From: an uncultured Amylibacter sp.
GTDB taxonomy: Bacteria > Pseudomonadota > Alphaproteobacteria > Rhodobacterales > Rhodobacteraceae
Reading direction: 5' to 3'
Assembly (NCBI GenBank): GCA_959347425.1
Contig: OY365741.1
Coordinates: 434,001 to 498,000, forward strand
Length of the DNA stretch: 64,000 nt
Of the stretch, positions 46,655-56,194 are shown one piece after another; the first letter of the stretch is position 1; every line of letters begins with the position of its first letter. The position numbers were made by a program, and so were the translations under genes. Below the pieces are notes generated by a model that saw only the letters and a list, made by a program, of their open reading frames with translations, ran no database searches and was not told the DNA's origin.

Positions 46655-49600
46655 TTATTTACAAGCACCCGTGCCATTCGCGGCATCCGCAGTTGGACAA
46701 GCAACAATCCCACCAGCATAGCCATGGTGCTTTTCAAAATACTGAATAAACACCGCAACCAGCCCGTTTTGTCCAATAACCCCCCTGAGTGCCGCCGTGC
46801 CAAAGGATAAATTATAGGGTGCGTCAACATAACCGGTAATAAAGCCGTCCTCATTAAAAATCATATTGTTGAAAGTGAGCCGTTCGTTGCCAGCCCCCGT
46901 CCCGCCCGCCTGTGGGATTGTGATTGTTCGACCTACAAAATCAATGGTCGGTGTAATCGCGGTATTCACACTCCATGTATCAAGCCATTTAGACGTCCCC
47001 TCTGCCGCCAGATAGCCTTTCCATTTCGCAGTGGCATTACCCTCAAACGCACCAGCAGGTAATACCACGCCAACATCCGTGTCACTATGCAAACTGCCAT
47101 TAAAAGTATGGTATGAATAGTCCTCCTGAACCTCGTTTTTCCTGTTCGTCGTGGCATAATCATTCCACCGCACCCCACCCCCTTTCCAAAGAACATGGTT
47201 ATGCGTGAAACCGCCTACTATTTTTGTAGGTCCCAGCAGGGATGATGCAGTTTTGACAAATTCACGTTGGTATAGTTTATCATCGCCCGATTCGGCGAGG
47301 GTGGGAAGTCTGTCCAAACCTTCATTTTTTGCGCCCAGCCCGCAGATCTTCAAGCTCTTATCATCTTCTCGTTCATTTAGCATAAATTTGCTTACCTCAG
47401 CTTCTGGGCAGGCAGCAGCAGGACCTAGACCGTCAATGAACACGCCACGAAGCCAAGTAAGATAATCAGCCTTAACGGGTGGAGGCGGGATTTGCGCAGG
47501 GTCACGCGCGACAAACCCACCGCGGAACTCATCGGTACCAGAAACGGCGGAAGCCACAAACGCGCCAACCAGACCCTCCGTACCGATTAACCCTGTAAGC
47601 GTACCATAATATCTGCCAGTGTCGCCTTCCAATGGATTGTTGGAATTGTTGTCCCTAAACTTCCCATAGGTAACGCCAAGGTCCCGCGTGCCATTGATTA
47701 TCCCTTTGGTATCAAAGAAGGTGAATATTTTGAAATAGTTATCATTGCTAGAGTCAGGTTGGAAAAACGCGCTGATGCGCCCGTCGCCATCGGCAAAAAC
47801 TTTAATATTAAGGTGAAAGTCGGTTTCATATACCGCCCCCCCTGGGATTATGTCGCCTACGATTTTAATCTTGCTACTCCAGTTGAGGGTACGTGCACCT
47901 TTAGCTATCGGTGCGCCCAGATTTGTGTCAGAGAAAAGCCCAGCATAACTATGCCATTCATTAGGGGTGTCGTCGTGTGTGCCAGTAAAGAACCCCACGC
48001 CGTTTTTGGCATCTCCGCCAAAAATGGCAAGGTTTAGGGAGTCAATCTTTGGTGTTTTAGGCGGCCACGGGGTGCTCACCCCTGTTGTAACCAAGCCAGT
48101 TGCCGTACCTGCAACGAATTGGACAGAACCCGCCGTCGGCGTGGCGGGCAAGGGATTGCCCGCGACGGTTACCCAATCGGCGTAATTAACGATACCCAGT
48201 TGGCGTTTTATTTCTGCCTGTTCTATAATTTCATCTGCCTCTCTTTGGCGGATTTCTTCTTGTTCAAGCTCCCAAGCCGCTATATCCGCGACTGGTCGCG
48301 CGACAAATCCGCCACTGAACCCCTTGTTATCATCATTGGCAACCGAGTCCGCCAAAAACACCCCAACCGCGCCTTGTGCGCCGATAAGACCTGTAAGATT
48401 GCCTTGATATTTGTCAGCGTCTTCGGCATCGTCAAGCCCAAAAATAATACCAGCCGAGCCAGCGTTATCAATCGTCCCGTTGGTATTAAATCCAGCGTCT
48501 ATTTTAAACAAGCGACCAGTCTCATCAGGTTGGAAAGAAGCAGAAAGCGTCCCACCACCACGAGAGCGATTAAATTTAACCGTAAGGTCAAATTCTTGGT
48601 TAAATGTCACATCACCCACGGTAGCAATCCACCCGCGCCAAGTGGTGGTTAGGCTCGCCCCCACCTCTGTCGGGCGGACGAGCGGTGCGCCCAGATTTGT
48701 GCCTGAAAACAGCCCCGCGAAATTGTATCTTCTGTCCGTGGCTTGCGCTGTAAAGAAGGCGACACCATCGGCATCATCGCCCCCATAAAGGTTAAGCGAT
48801 AAGGCTTCAACCACAGTGCCCTGAGCTGTCCCCGTTCTATCCAAGCGCTCTTCCGTACCTTCTGCCGTACCTTGCAAAAATTGGCTTTCTAACGTTGGGA
48901 TAGTGTCATAGCCAGTGGCAAGGGCTGGTGCGGTGAAAAGACCTGTCCAATCTTCGTATTCAACGATAAGAAGTTTTCTTGCTATTTCCTTTTCCCTTTC
49001 CAAACGGGCTTCCCTTTCCTGTTGTGTTTCGGTTGGCGGTACGACAACTGGTGTTTCGGTTGGTGTTACTGGAGTCGGATTGCCACCCGAACCCGAACCA
49101 CCGCCAGAACTAGAACCCGAACCACCGCCAGAACCCGAACCATCGCCAGAACCATCACCAGAACCTGAACCATCGCCAGAACTAGAACCAGAACCAGAAC
49201 CACCGCCAGAACTAGAACCACCGCCAGAGCCACCGCTAGAGCCACCGCTAGAGCCACCGCTAGAGCCACCGCTAGAGCCACCGCTAGAGCCACCGCCAGA
49301 GCCACCGCTAGAACCAGAACCACCGCCAGAACTTGAACCACCGCCAGAACTTGAACCACCGCCCGAACTATCGCCCGCATCCGCAACTTTCTGCGCAACA
49401 TCCTTTTTAATCTTTTCCTTTTCTTTAACTTTGTCTTCGGGTGATAGCCCTTCAAACATTACCGCCACATCAATCCGTTCCTTTATATCCAATCCCTCAA
49501 GCCGTTTCAGCTCCACCTTTTTCTCCTCTGGCGTTAAATCCGCAAGCCGTTTTTCTTCCAAAGGCTCTATCTCTTTAAGTGTTTTGGGTGTGGTGTCCGA

Positions 49601-50062
49601 TTCGCCCGCGTTTGGGTCTATTGGATTCGGATTGCCCCCCGCATCCGCAACTGTCTTTTTAATTTCCTCTTTAATCTTTTCCTTTTCTTTAACTTTTTCT
49701 TCGGGCGGTAGTTTGTCAAACTTTATCGCCAGATTAGTCCGCTCCTTTAAATCTAATGCTTCAAGCCGTTTCATCTCCACCAGTTTTTCATCTGGTGTTA
49801 AATCCGAAAGCCGTTCTTCTTCTAAAGCCTTTACCGTCACAGCAATCCGTTCCTCTGGTGCTAATACCGCGAGCTTTGCCAGCTCCACCTCCTGCTCCTC
49901 TTCCGTTAAATCCACAAGCCGTTTTTTTTCTAAAATCTTTATCTGTTCGAATATGTCAGGCTCGCCATCCGGGCCAGGGTTGATATTAAGCGTATTACCG
50001 CAAGCAGTAAGGAAAATAAGCACAGCAAGGCTGGTCAAAAGTTTTGTTATAGGATGTGTCAT
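46655..50062 (-). CDS. Giant modular lipoprotein with three [13 protein letters not shown] modules
   Basis: An 1135-residue predicted lipoprotein (signal ending LTAC, C21). Residues 38-140 and 162-230 are related charged helical repeats ([21 protein letters not shown]). Residues 231-327 are almost pure Gly/Ser with a few Asp. Residues about 350-363 and 595-620 are charged helices. Three beta-rich modules follow at about 364-590, 621-855 and 865-1135. Each has an [17 protein letters not shown] strand and a closing [14 protein letters not shown]...GGFVAR; the third is the most divergent. The small lipoprotein at 12.0 kb is a one-module relative. The ATG at 50062 follows GGAG; longer frames reach 50155. 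Surface exposure and adhesion are guesses; no known family is assigned. Confidence 0.82.
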   Translation of the reverse strand: MTHPITKLLTSLAVLIFLTACGNTLNINPGPDGEPDIFEQIKILEKKRLVDLTEEEQEVELAKLAVLAPEERIAVTVKALEEERLSDLTPDEKLVEMKRLEALDLKERTNLAIKFDKLPPEEKVKEKEKIKEEIKKTVADAGGNPNPIDPNAGESDTTPKTLKEIEPLEEKRLADLTPEEKKVELKRLEGLDIKERIDVAVMFEGLSPEDKVKEKEKIKKDVAQKVADAGDSSGGGSSSGGGSSSGGGSGSSGGSGGGSSGGSSGGSSGGSSGGSSGGSGGGSSSGGGSGSGSSSGDGSGSGDGSGDGSGSGGGSGSSSGGGSGSGGNPTPVTPTETPVVVPPTETQQEREARLEREKEIARKLLIVEYEDWTGLFTAPALATGYDTIPTLESQFLQGTAEGTEERLDRTGTAQGTVVEALSLNLYGGDDADGVAFFTAQATDRRYNFAGLFSGTNLGAPLVRPTEVGASLTTTWRGWIATVGDVTFNQEFDLTVKFNRSRGGGTLSASFQPDETGRLFKIDAGFNTNGTIDNAGSAGIIFGLDDAEDADKYQGNLTGLIGAQGAVGVFLADSVANDDNKGFSGGFVARPVADIAAWELEQEEIRQREADEIIEQAEIKRQLGIVNYADWVTVAGNPLPATPTAGSVQFVAGTATGLVTTGVSTPWPPKTPKIDSLNLAIFGGDAKNGVGFFTGTHDDTPNEWHSYAGLFSDTNLGAPIAKGARTLNWSSKIKIVGDIIPGGAVYETDFHLNIKVFADGDGRISAFFQPDSSNDNYFKIFTFFDTKGIINGTRDLGVTYGKFRDNNSNNPLEGDTGRYYGTLTGLIGTEGLVGAFVASAVSGTDEFRGGFVARDPAQIPPPPVKADYLTWLRGVFIDGLGPAAACPEAEVSKFMLNEREDDKSLKICGLGAKNEGLDRLPTLAESGDDKLYQREFVKTASSLLGPTKIVGGFTHNHVLWKGGGVRWNDYATTNRKNEVQEDYSYHTFNGSLHSDTDVGVVLPAGAFEGNATAKWKGYLAAEGTSKWLDTWSVNTAITPTIDFVGRTITIPQAGGTGAGNERLTFNNMIFNEDGFITGYVDAPYNLSFGTAALRGVIGQNGLVAVFIQYFEKHHGYAGGIVACPTADAANGTGACK

Positions 50063-50402
50063 TTTGGTCTCCATAGCTAGGTTTTCAAAGATACATATAG
50101 TGATATTACGGAATTCAACAATTATTGCAAGCGTTTTTTCAGGTTTTACAAACATTTTTTCATTTTTTTTAAACTTTTTTTATATTTTGTTTATTTTTCG
50201 CATTTTGCCCTTGCCTTGCCATAAAAAAACCCATAAAAGCCAAATTATGAAAAAATAATTGGCATGGGCGTTAATCGGGCTTGCCAAAATGTTTTTTTAT
50301 GATAATTAGCGACATTGGGGACTAACCCCCGAATGTGCGGGCGGTTACGCCCCTTTAACAGACAAACTGGCGGTGCATCCGCCCTAAAAAAGGATTAAAA
50401 CC
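50063..50402. other. Divergent intergenic region without a gene
   Basis: 340 bp between the giant lipoprotein and acpP. It holds a T-rich stretch (50155-50200), an imperfect inverted repeat TTGGCA/TGCCAA (50261-50286), and TTGCCA with a loose TAATTA that may be an acpP promoter. It has no heptamer array, unlike most gaps. Confidence 0.5.
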
Positions 50403-50639
50403 ATGAGCGACATCACAGATCGCGTGAAAAAAATTGTTGTCGAGCACCTCAGCGTGCCAGAAGACAAAGTGGTCGAAGGTGCATCATTTATTGATGATCT
50501 CGGCGCGGATAGCTTGGATACAGTCGAACTGGTCATGGCGTTTGAGGAGGAGTTCGGCATCGAAATCCCCGATGATGAAGCCGAAACTATCCAGACCTTT
50601 GGCGATGCAGTCGACTTTATTTCCAAGGCTGCTGGTTAA
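50403..50639 (+). CDS. acpP: Acyl carrier protein
   Basis: A 78-residue carrier of growing acyl chains. The phosphopantetheine attachment serine is S37 in [15 protein letters not shown] lies upstream of the ATG. It stands alone, with fabD and fabG 8 kb away and no fabF next to it, which is unusual since fabD-fabG-acpP-fabF is the common order. Confidence 0.97.
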   Translation: MSDITDRVKKIVVEHLSVPEDKVVEGASFIDDLGADSLDTVELVMAFEEEFGIEIPDDEAETIQTFGDAVDFISKAAG

Positions 50640-50689
50640 TTTCAGCCCTTGCTGATTGCCAGACTCTGGATTAATTTGCGGATAAAGGG

Positions 50690-50716
50690 CATCCCCAGTT
50701 TTGGGGGTGGTCTTTT
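50690..50716 (+). terminator. Terminator after acpP
   Basis: Stem CATCCCC / GGGGGTG with one G-T pair and a short loop, followed within 2 bp by CTTTTT. Confidence 0.75.
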
Positions 50717-50753
50717 TCGCATGACAAAACACACATAAAAGGATATTTTTATT

Positions 50754-51755
50754 ATGACTTTCAAAGCTCTTATCGTTGAAAAAAACGAAGCAGGGGATAC
50801 CAACGCCTCCGTTCAAACTATAGGCGAAGACCGTCTGCCCACGGGTGAAAACGGCGCGGTTCATATTGATGTAGCCCACTCCACCCTGAATTACAAAGAC
50901 GGTTTGTGCATCGGGTCGGGCGGCGGTTTGGTGCGCAATTATCCGCATATTCCGGGGATTGATATGGCGGGTAGTGTGACGCATTCGGACGACCCACGCT
51001 ATAAAGCGGGCGATAAAGTCGTTCTGACAGGCTGGCGTTATGGCGAGGCGTATTGGGGCGGTTATTCCCAGAAAACTCGCGCGAATGCGGATTGGTTGGT
51101 GCGTTTGCCTGATGGGTTGGATACACGGCAAGCTATGGCGATTGGCACGGCGGGGCTGGCGGCTATGCTGGCGATTATGGCGATGGAAGACCACGGGTTA
51201 AAGCCTGATAATGGGCCGGTTTTGGTAACAGGAGCGGCGGGCGGTGTTGGCTCTATCGCCACGGCGGTGCTGGCAAAAATGGGTTATCAAGTCACGGCTG
51301 TAACGGGGCGTGCCGAATCGGCGGATTATCTGCGTGGGTTGGGTGCAACCGATATCATCGCGCGGACGGATTTGAATGAAACGGTTAAACGACCCTTGGA
51401 ATCAGAGGTTTGGGCAGGGTGCGTGGATGCCGTTGGTGGCGATATGCTGGCGCGAGTCTTGGGGCAGATGAAATATGGAGCCTGTGTCAGCGCGGTTGGG
51501 CTGGCTGGTGGCGCGGGGTTGCCCGCGACTGTTATCCCGTTTTTATTGCGCGGGATTGTGCTGGCGGGGATAGATTCGGTGATGTGTCCTTATGAAAGAC
51601 GGGTTATTGCGTGGCAAAGGTTGGGGCGCGATTTGCCCTTGGCGAAGTTAGAAAGTATGATTGAAACCGTTGGTTTGGCGGATTTGCCCGATTTGGGACG
51701 TGCGATTTTGAAGGGCGCGGTTAAGGGGCGGATTGTGGTTGATGTTAATTCTTAA
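50754..51755 (+). CDS. acuI: Acryloyl-CoA reductase / YhdH-family quinone oxidoreductase
   Basis: A 333-residue zinc-independent medium-chain reductase. The start TFKALIVEK, NYKDGLCI near 46, the NADPH loop VTGAAGGVGSIATAVLAKMGY near 159, and the end GRIVVDVN are characteristic of AcuI/YhdH. In marine bacteria AcuI converts toxic acryloyl-CoA, formed from DMSP or acrylate, to propionyl-CoA. No DMSP lyase or demethylase gene is adjacent, so the physiological substrate is inferred only from the family. Confidence 0.88.
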   Translation: MTFKALIVEKNEAGDTNASVQTIGEDRLPTGENGAVHIDVAHSTLNYKDGLCIGSGGGLVRNYPHIPGIDMAGSVTHSDDPRYKAGDKVVLTGWRYGEAYWGGYSQKTRANADWLVRLPDGLDTRQAMAIGTAGLAAMLAIMAMEDHGLKPDNGPVLVTGAAGGVGSIATAVLAKMGYQVTAVTGRAESADYLRGLGATDIIARTDLNETVKRPLESEVWAGCVDAVGGDMLARVLGQMKYGACVSAVGLAGGAGLPATVIPFLLRGIVLAGIDSVMCPYERRVIAWQRLGRDLPLAKLESMIETVGLADLPDLGRAILKGAVKGRIVVDVNS

Positions 51756-51761
51756 TTCATC

Positions 51762-53384
51762 ATGACCCGTGAAAAAATCCACCTTTACGACACTACCTTG
51801 CGCGATGGACAGCAAACCCACGGCGTGGCGTTCAGCTTTAAGGACAAAACCCGCATTGCCACCGCGCTGGACGCTCTGGGTATTGATTACATAGAGGGCG
51901 GATGGCCTGGCGCAAACCCCACGGATAGCGATTTCTTTGAAACCCCGCCAAAGTTACAAACCGCCATATTCACCGCCTTTGGCATGACCAAACGCGCGGG
52001 TTATTCGGCTGAGAACGATTCCGTACTGGCGGCGGTGATGAACGCAAACACCCCCGCCGTGTGTCTGGTTGGCAAAACCCACGATTTCCACGTCAGCACC
52101 GCTTTGAATATCAGCCTTGATGAAAACCTTGAAAACATAGATAAATCCATCCGCTATATCGTGCAATCGGGGCGTGAGGCTTTGTTTGATTGCGAGCATT
52201 TCTTTGACGGATATTCCGCCAATCCCGACTACGCCTTGAAATGTGCGCTGGCGGCCTATACCGCAGGTGCGCGTTGGGTTGTTTTGTGCGATACGAACGG
52301 CGGGGCGATGCCCGATCAAGTCCGCTCTGCCACCCGCGGGGTGATAGACGCGGGGGTTCCGCGTGGTCATATCGGCATTCACACCCACAACGATACCGAG
52401 CATGCGGTTGCCAATTCTCTGGCGGCCGTGGATGCTGGGGCGCGTCAAATCCAAGGCACGTTAAATGGGCTGGGCGAGCGGTGTGGCAACGCCAATCTCA
52501 TCACCCTGATTCCCACGCTGTTGTTAAAAGAACCTTATGCTAGCCAATATGAAACCGCAATAAACCCTGCGAATTTGGCGCAATTAACCGGCATTTCGCG
52601 GATGTTGGATGATATTTTAAACCGTATTCCGCATAAACAAGCGGCCTATGTCGGGGCTTCGGCTTTTGCTCATAAGGCGGGGTTGCACGCCAGTGCGATT
52701 GTCAAAAACCCCAATACTTACGAGCATATTGCCCCCGATTTGGTTGGTAATCAGCGGATTGTCCCGATGTCTAACCAAGCGGGGCAATCTAATCTACGCA
52801 CGCGATTGGAACAGGCGGGGATTAAAGTGGAAAAGGGCGATGTGCGGTTGCTGGCGATTTTGGAAGAGGTCAAATTGCGTGAGGATAAGGGCTATGCCTA
52901 TGATATCGCGCAGGCGTCGTTTGAGATTTTGGCACGGAAGATTTTGGGTGAATTGCCACATTATTTTGATATTGAATCCTATGATGTGCGGGTGAAAACG
53001 GCGGCGGGGGCGAACGGGTTGCAGACGGTTTCGCGTGCGTCCGTTGCCTTGCGTATTGGTGGTGAAGAAAAAATATCGTCCTATGAAAACCCGCCCCGTG
53101 CGGGTGCGGATGATGGACCTGTCCATGCGCTCAGCCGAGCGTTGATGGGCGATTTGGGTGCGTATCAAACGGCGGTTCAGGGCTTGCAATTGGTGGATTA
53201 CAAGGTGCGGATTATCAATGGCGGGACCGAGGCTGTGACTCGCGTTGTTATAGATTATATTGATGAAAAGGGGCAGCATTTATCCACGGTGGGGTGCTCG
53301 TCCAACATTCTGGATGCTAGTTTTCAGGCGCAATGTGATGCGATTTATTGGAAATTATTGTCGGCGGGCGTGTCGCCTGTTTGA
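51762..53384 (+). CDS. cimA: (R)-citramalate synthase
   Basis: Condenses pyruvate with acetyl-CoA, the first step of the threonine-independent isoleucine route. A 540-residue protein of the LeuA/CimA family: LYDTTLRDGQQTHGVAFS near the start, HTHNDTEHAVANSL near 210, NGLGERCGNANL near 235, and a C-terminal regulatory domain from about 400. The gap between the GGWPGANP motif and the overall length fits the CimA (not LeuA) branch. It begins 6 bp after acuI. Confidence 0.92.
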   Translation: MTREKIHLYDTTLRDGQQTHGVAFSFKDKTRIATALDALGIDYIEGGWPGANPTDSDFFETPPKLQTAIFTAFGMTKRAGYSAENDSVLAAVMNANTPAVCLVGKTHDFHVSTALNISLDENLENIDKSIRYIVQSGREALFDCEHFFDGYSANPDYALKCALAAYTAGARWVVLCDTNGGAMPDQVRSATRGVIDAGVPRGHIGIHTHNDTEHAVANSLAAVDAGARQIQGTLNGLGERCGNANLITLIPTLLLKEPYASQYETAINPANLAQLTGISRMLDDILNRIPHKQAAYVGASAFAHKAGLHASAIVKNPNTYEHIAPDLVGNQRIVPMSNQAGQSNLRTRLEQAGIKVEKGDVRLLAILEEVKLREDKGYAYDIAQASFEILARKILGELPHYFDIESYDVRVKTAAGANGLQTVSRASVALRIGGEEKISSYENPPRAGADDGPVHALSRALMGDLGAYQTAVQGLQLVDYKVRIINGGTEAVTRVVIDYIDEKGQHLSTVGCSSNILDASFQAQCDAIYWKLLSAGVSPV

Positions 53385-53405
53385 TAAAATAAAAGGGGTT
53401 CGGTT

Positions 53406-54179
53406 TTGCAGATGACTCCGCAACAGATAGACTGCGCTGGGCAGGTTGAAACCAGCGATGGGGATAGGTTTTTATCCGTTATGACTGCCCCGCCCGATTT
53501 GCGCGGTGGGCTGTTTGTTTTATACGCTTTTCATTTGGAATTGGCGCGGATTGCGTGGCAAGGGGGCGAGCCTATGGCCGCGTTAATTCGCCTGCAATGG
53601 TGGCATGATAGGGTGGGTGTGGCTTCTGGCTCAAGTGGTGGCACGGGTGGTTTTTTGGCGGTTGCGCTGGATGATTTGGTCTCCGATGGGGCGGTTTCGG
53701 TTGCGGATTTAACGGCGATGGTTGTCGCAAGGATGACGGAAATCCAAGCCCCACCTTATGGCGATACGGGTGCGGCAACCATGCATTTGCGCGATACGGC
53801 GGGGCGGTTAATGTGGGCGGCGGTCTCTGCCTGCGGTGGAGGCAAGGCGGATGGCATGATGGAAACCGTTATGGACTATGGCGGTTTTGCTGGTGCGGCG
53901 GCATTTTTATGCGGAGTCGATGGCATGCGCCACGCGGGGGCAGAGGTTCTGGGCGATGCTGATTTGCCCGATTTCGCACGGGAGGCTTTGGCTGGATTGC
54001 GCCGTACAAAGGCGCGATTATTGGCGGACGGAGTGGCGGTTTGCGCCTATCCTGCCTTACGCGCGGGCTGGCAAGCAGAGCCTATTTTACGCCGAGCATC
54101 CCGCGCCCAACCCCCCGCATTATCCCCCTTAGGCAAGCGGATGTTGCTGATAGGCAAGGTCGCCCTGCGCAAGTTTTAA
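53406..54179 (+). CDS. Squalene/phytoene synthase-like protein
   Basis: A 257-residue protein of the isoprenoid synthase fold, resembling the NDUFAF6 (complex I assembly) branch. It has DRFLSVMTAPPDLRGGLFVLYAFHLELARI near the start and ALIRLQWWHDRV near 61. The Asp-rich DXXXD prenyl diphosphate sites are not obvious, so it may be non-enzymatic. Start is uncertain: TTG at 53406 is 7 bp from AAGGGG, ATG at 53412 is 13 bp from it. Confidence 0.75.
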   Translation: MQMTPQQIDCAGQVETSDGDRFLSVMTAPPDLRGGLFVLYAFHLELARIAWQGGEPMAALIRLQWWHDRVGVASGSSGGTGGFLAVALDDLVSDGAVSVADLTAMVVARMTEIQAPPYGDTGAATMHLRDTAGRLMWAAVSACGGGKADGMMETVMDYGGFAGAAAFLCGVDGMRHAGAEVLGDADLPDFAREALAGLRRTKARLLADGVAVCAYPALRAGWQAEPILRRASRAQPPALSPLGKRMLLIGKVALRKF

Positions 54180-54230
54180 CGCGGCTTTTAATATGGTCGG
54201 GGTTTTTTTATAAAAACCGCCCATGCCGTC

Positions 54231-54259
54231 TTTACAATTGGTCATAAAAAAGCAATTAT
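54231..54259 (+). promoter_or_regulatory. tRNA-Leu promoter
   Basis: TTTACA at 54231-54236 and AATTAT at 54254-54259 with a 17-bp spacer; the tRNA begins 10 bp later. Confidence 0.5.
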
Positions 54260-54268
54260 ACGCGGGTT

Positions 54269-54354
54269 GCGGGCGTGGCGGAATGGTAGACGCTGCAGAC
54301 TTAAAATCTGTTTTCCGAAAGGGAGTGGGGGTTCGAGTCCCCCCGCCCGCACCA
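54269..54354 (+). tRNA. tRNA-Leu (anticodon TAA)
   Basis: The acceptor arms GCGGGCG and CGCCCGC close the molecule, with CCA encoded at 54352-54354. The anticodon arm GCAGA-CTTAAAA-TCTGT gives anticodon TAA. A long variable arm (TTCCGAAAGGGA) identifies a class II tRNA, and GGTTCGAGTCC is the T arm. It reads UUA and UUG. Confidence 0.97.
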
Positions 54355-54433
54355 AATTTATGTTTAGATGTGTGGATTTTTGTGGTTTTTCGCGATTCAG
54401 GGTGGTTTTTGTGGTTTTTTTGCGAAAAACTGC

Positions 54434-54462
54434 TTGACAAGGTGTATCCTATGGGATACAAA
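54434..54462 (+). promoter_or_regulatory. Promoter and operator of the toxin-antitoxin operon
   Basis: TTGACA at 54434-54439 and TACAAA at 54457-54462. Between them lies the palindrome TGTATCC-TATG-GGATACA (54443-54460), well placed for autorepression by the HTH antitoxin. Confidence 0.65.
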
Positions 54463-54561
54463 TCATGCAAGCCATAAAAAACCAATTAAAAACAGACGAA
54501 TCATAAAATTTAATGCGAATTCTTAACACTATATTTACGAATGACCCGCAAGGTTGTTTTT

Positions 54562-54870
54562 ATGAAAGAGATATACAAAACAAAAGACTTCCTTGATTAT
54601 ATTGATGGATTGCGCGATGCTCTGGCTAAAGAGGATATTTTGACTCGCATTGATAGGCTTAGTATGGGCAATGCGGGCGACTATAAACGGCTTGGTGAAG
54701 AGCTGAGAGAACTACGGATTCGGACAAGCAAAGGCTACCGAGTCTATTATGCTGAAAATGATGATTCTATCGTTATTTTATGGGCGGGTCATAAAGGAAC
54801 GCAAACCCGTGATATTAAAAAAGCAAAAGAACTTGCAGAAGAAGGAAATGAACAATGGCACTTGAAATAA
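54562..54870 (+). CDS. RelE/ParE-superfamily toxin (HigB-like)
   Basis: A 102-residue predicted mRNA interferase of the 'addiction module killer' group: IYKTKDFLDYIDGLRD at the start, ILTRIDRLSMGN and ELRIRTSKGYRVYY in the centre, and TQTRDIKKAKELAEE at the end. Homologues begin just before this first motif, so the ATG at 54562 is preferred over the one at 54541. It overlaps the antitoxin gene by 16 bp. The pair lies directly downstream of tRNA-Leu, a common site for acquired modules. Confidence 0.87.
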   Translation: MKEIYKTKDFLDYIDGLRDALAKEDILTRIDRLSMGNAGDYKRLGEELRELRIRTSKGYRVYYAENDDSIVILWAGHKGTQTRDIKKAKELAEEGNEQWHLK

Positions 54871-55292
54871 CACCGTATGATTCTGCGGATCATCTGAAAA
54901 CAGACGCTGAGAGAACTGGCTACATGAACGCTTGCTTAAAAACGGGCGATGGGGAGCTTATCGCCCATGCGATTGGCGCGGTTGCCCGTTCGCGTGGCAT
55001 GGCGCAAATTGCCAAAGAAGCAGAGGTTTCACGCGAATCGCTGTACAAATCGCTCAGCAAAAAGGGGAATCCAGAATTCGCGACTATCTTAAAACTGATG
55101 GCGGCGTTGGATTTAACCTTGTGCGTAAAGCAGAAAAGAAAATCAAGGGCAAAGGTCGCGGTGAAATCTGCCACGAAATCCACGGCGAAACCCGCCACGA
55201 AATCCCCCACAAAGGTCGCGGTGAAATCCACCGCGAACCCCCCCGCCAAACGCCCAGTAAAACAACCAACTCAGGCCGCCCACCCAGCCTAG
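54855..55292 (+). CDS. HTH antitoxin (HigA-like) with histone-H1-like tail
   Basis: A 145-residue antitoxin. Residues 1-91 form the normal COG3636-type addiction-module antidote: TPYDSADHLKTDAE at the start, then the HTH GMAQIAKEAEVSRESLYKSLS. Typical family members end near here. Residues 92-145 form an extra Lys/Ala/Thr/Pro-rich tail resembling histone H1-like proteins. AAGGA lies 8 bp before the start codon. Its stop codon overlaps that of the convergent gene as CTAG (55289-55292). Confidence 0.87.
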   Translation: MALEITPYDSADHLKTDAERTGYMNACLKTGDGELIAHAIGAVARSRGMAQIAKEAEVSRESLYKSLSKKGNPEFATILKLMAALDLTLCVKQKRKSRAKVAVKSATKSTAKPATKSPTKVAVKSTANPPAKRPVKQPTQAAHPA

Positions 55293-56161
55293 TTCTTTTT
55301 CTTATCATCCGTGATATTCATCGCCATAACCGCCCCTTGCCCCAGTTTGACCGAGGCAAAAGGCCCGCCAACCGCGCTATACGTTATATCGCAAGGATCA
55401 CGCAACGGCTCTGCCGCCAAAATATCGGTGGCAAAAACCTCCGCATCATCCTTGGGGCGATAGCCCAAATGCCGCGCTTTAGTATTATCAAACACGGCAC
55501 GGGTATTATCCGAAATCCCATAAACCAGTGAAAACCCGACGGTCGTGCTGTTTAACGCGCACTCCACCAGATGAATCAAATCATCGTATGATAACCACGT
55601 CCCAAGGCTACGCGCCGAGGTCACCTTTGCACAAGACGCAATCCGCAAACACACGGATTCCATGCCGCGTTTTTCCCAATACATCCGCGCCAAATCCTCG
55701 GCAAAGCACTTGGCCAATCCATAGAAACTATCGGGGCGATGGGCGACATCCAACCCGATACATTCGTTCTTTGGATACATCCCGACCGCGTGGATAGAGC
55801 TGGCATAAACAACCCGCCGAACCCCAGCTTGATAGGCCGATTCCCAGATATTATAGGCACCAATATAGTTTGGTCCCAGCAGCGTTTCAAACGGTGCTTC
55901 ATCCACAATCGCGCCAAAATGCACGACCATATCCGCGCCATCCATCAAAGGGGCAACCTCCGTCATATCCGCCAAATCGGCGATAACATAGGTTTCATTC
56001 GGGTGCAATTTGCCGATATCGGGGGTTATATCCGTGCTAATCAGCTGTTTCGCCATTTTCGCCAAGGGTTCGCGTAAATACGACCCAAGCCGCCCAGCCG
56101 CACCTGTTAGGACTATTTTTTCAGGCAAGCCTGTTTTTTGTGTTCCTGTTTTTTGTGTCAT
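55289..56161 (-). CDS. NAD-dependent epimerase/dehydratase, uronate dehydrogenase-like
   Basis: A 290-residue extended short-chain dehydrogenase. NAD loop TGAAGRLGSYL near 19, active-site SSIHAVGMYP near 121 and YGLAKCFAEDLARMY near 146. The overall sequence resembles uronate dehydrogenase (Udh), which oxidises glucuronate or galacturonate to the lactone. No other uronate genes are nearby, so the substrate is tentative. It is convergent with the antitoxin gene. Confidence 0.8.
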   Translation of the reverse strand: MTQKTGTQKTGLPEKIVLTGAAGRLGSYLREPLAKMAKQLISTDITPDIGKLHPNETYVIADLADMTEVAPLMDGADMVVHFGAIVDEAPFETLLGPNYIGAYNIWESAYQAGVRRVVYASSIHAVGMYPKNECIGLDVAHRPDSFYGLAKCFAEDLARMYWEKRGMESVCLRIASCAKVTSARSLGTWLSYDDLIHLVECALNSTTVGFSLVYGISDNTRAVFDNTKARHLGYRPKDDAEVFATDILAAEPLRDPCDITYSAVGGPFASVKLGQGAVMAMNITDDKKKN

Positions 56162-56194
56162 TTTATGCTCCTTTCCTTGCGTTATGACAAAATT

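Noticed and set aside
48915..50258. 447-codon open frame opposite the giant lipoprotein
   Set aside because: It mirrors the low-complexity Gly/Ser and Glu/Lys regions of the real gene and yields only PEP-type repeats; it has no start signals.
50261..50296. Terminator TTGGCA/TGCCAA followed by T run
   Set aside because: The stem is only 6 bp with a 14-base loop, and it lies between divergent starts where no plus-strand transcript is expected to end.
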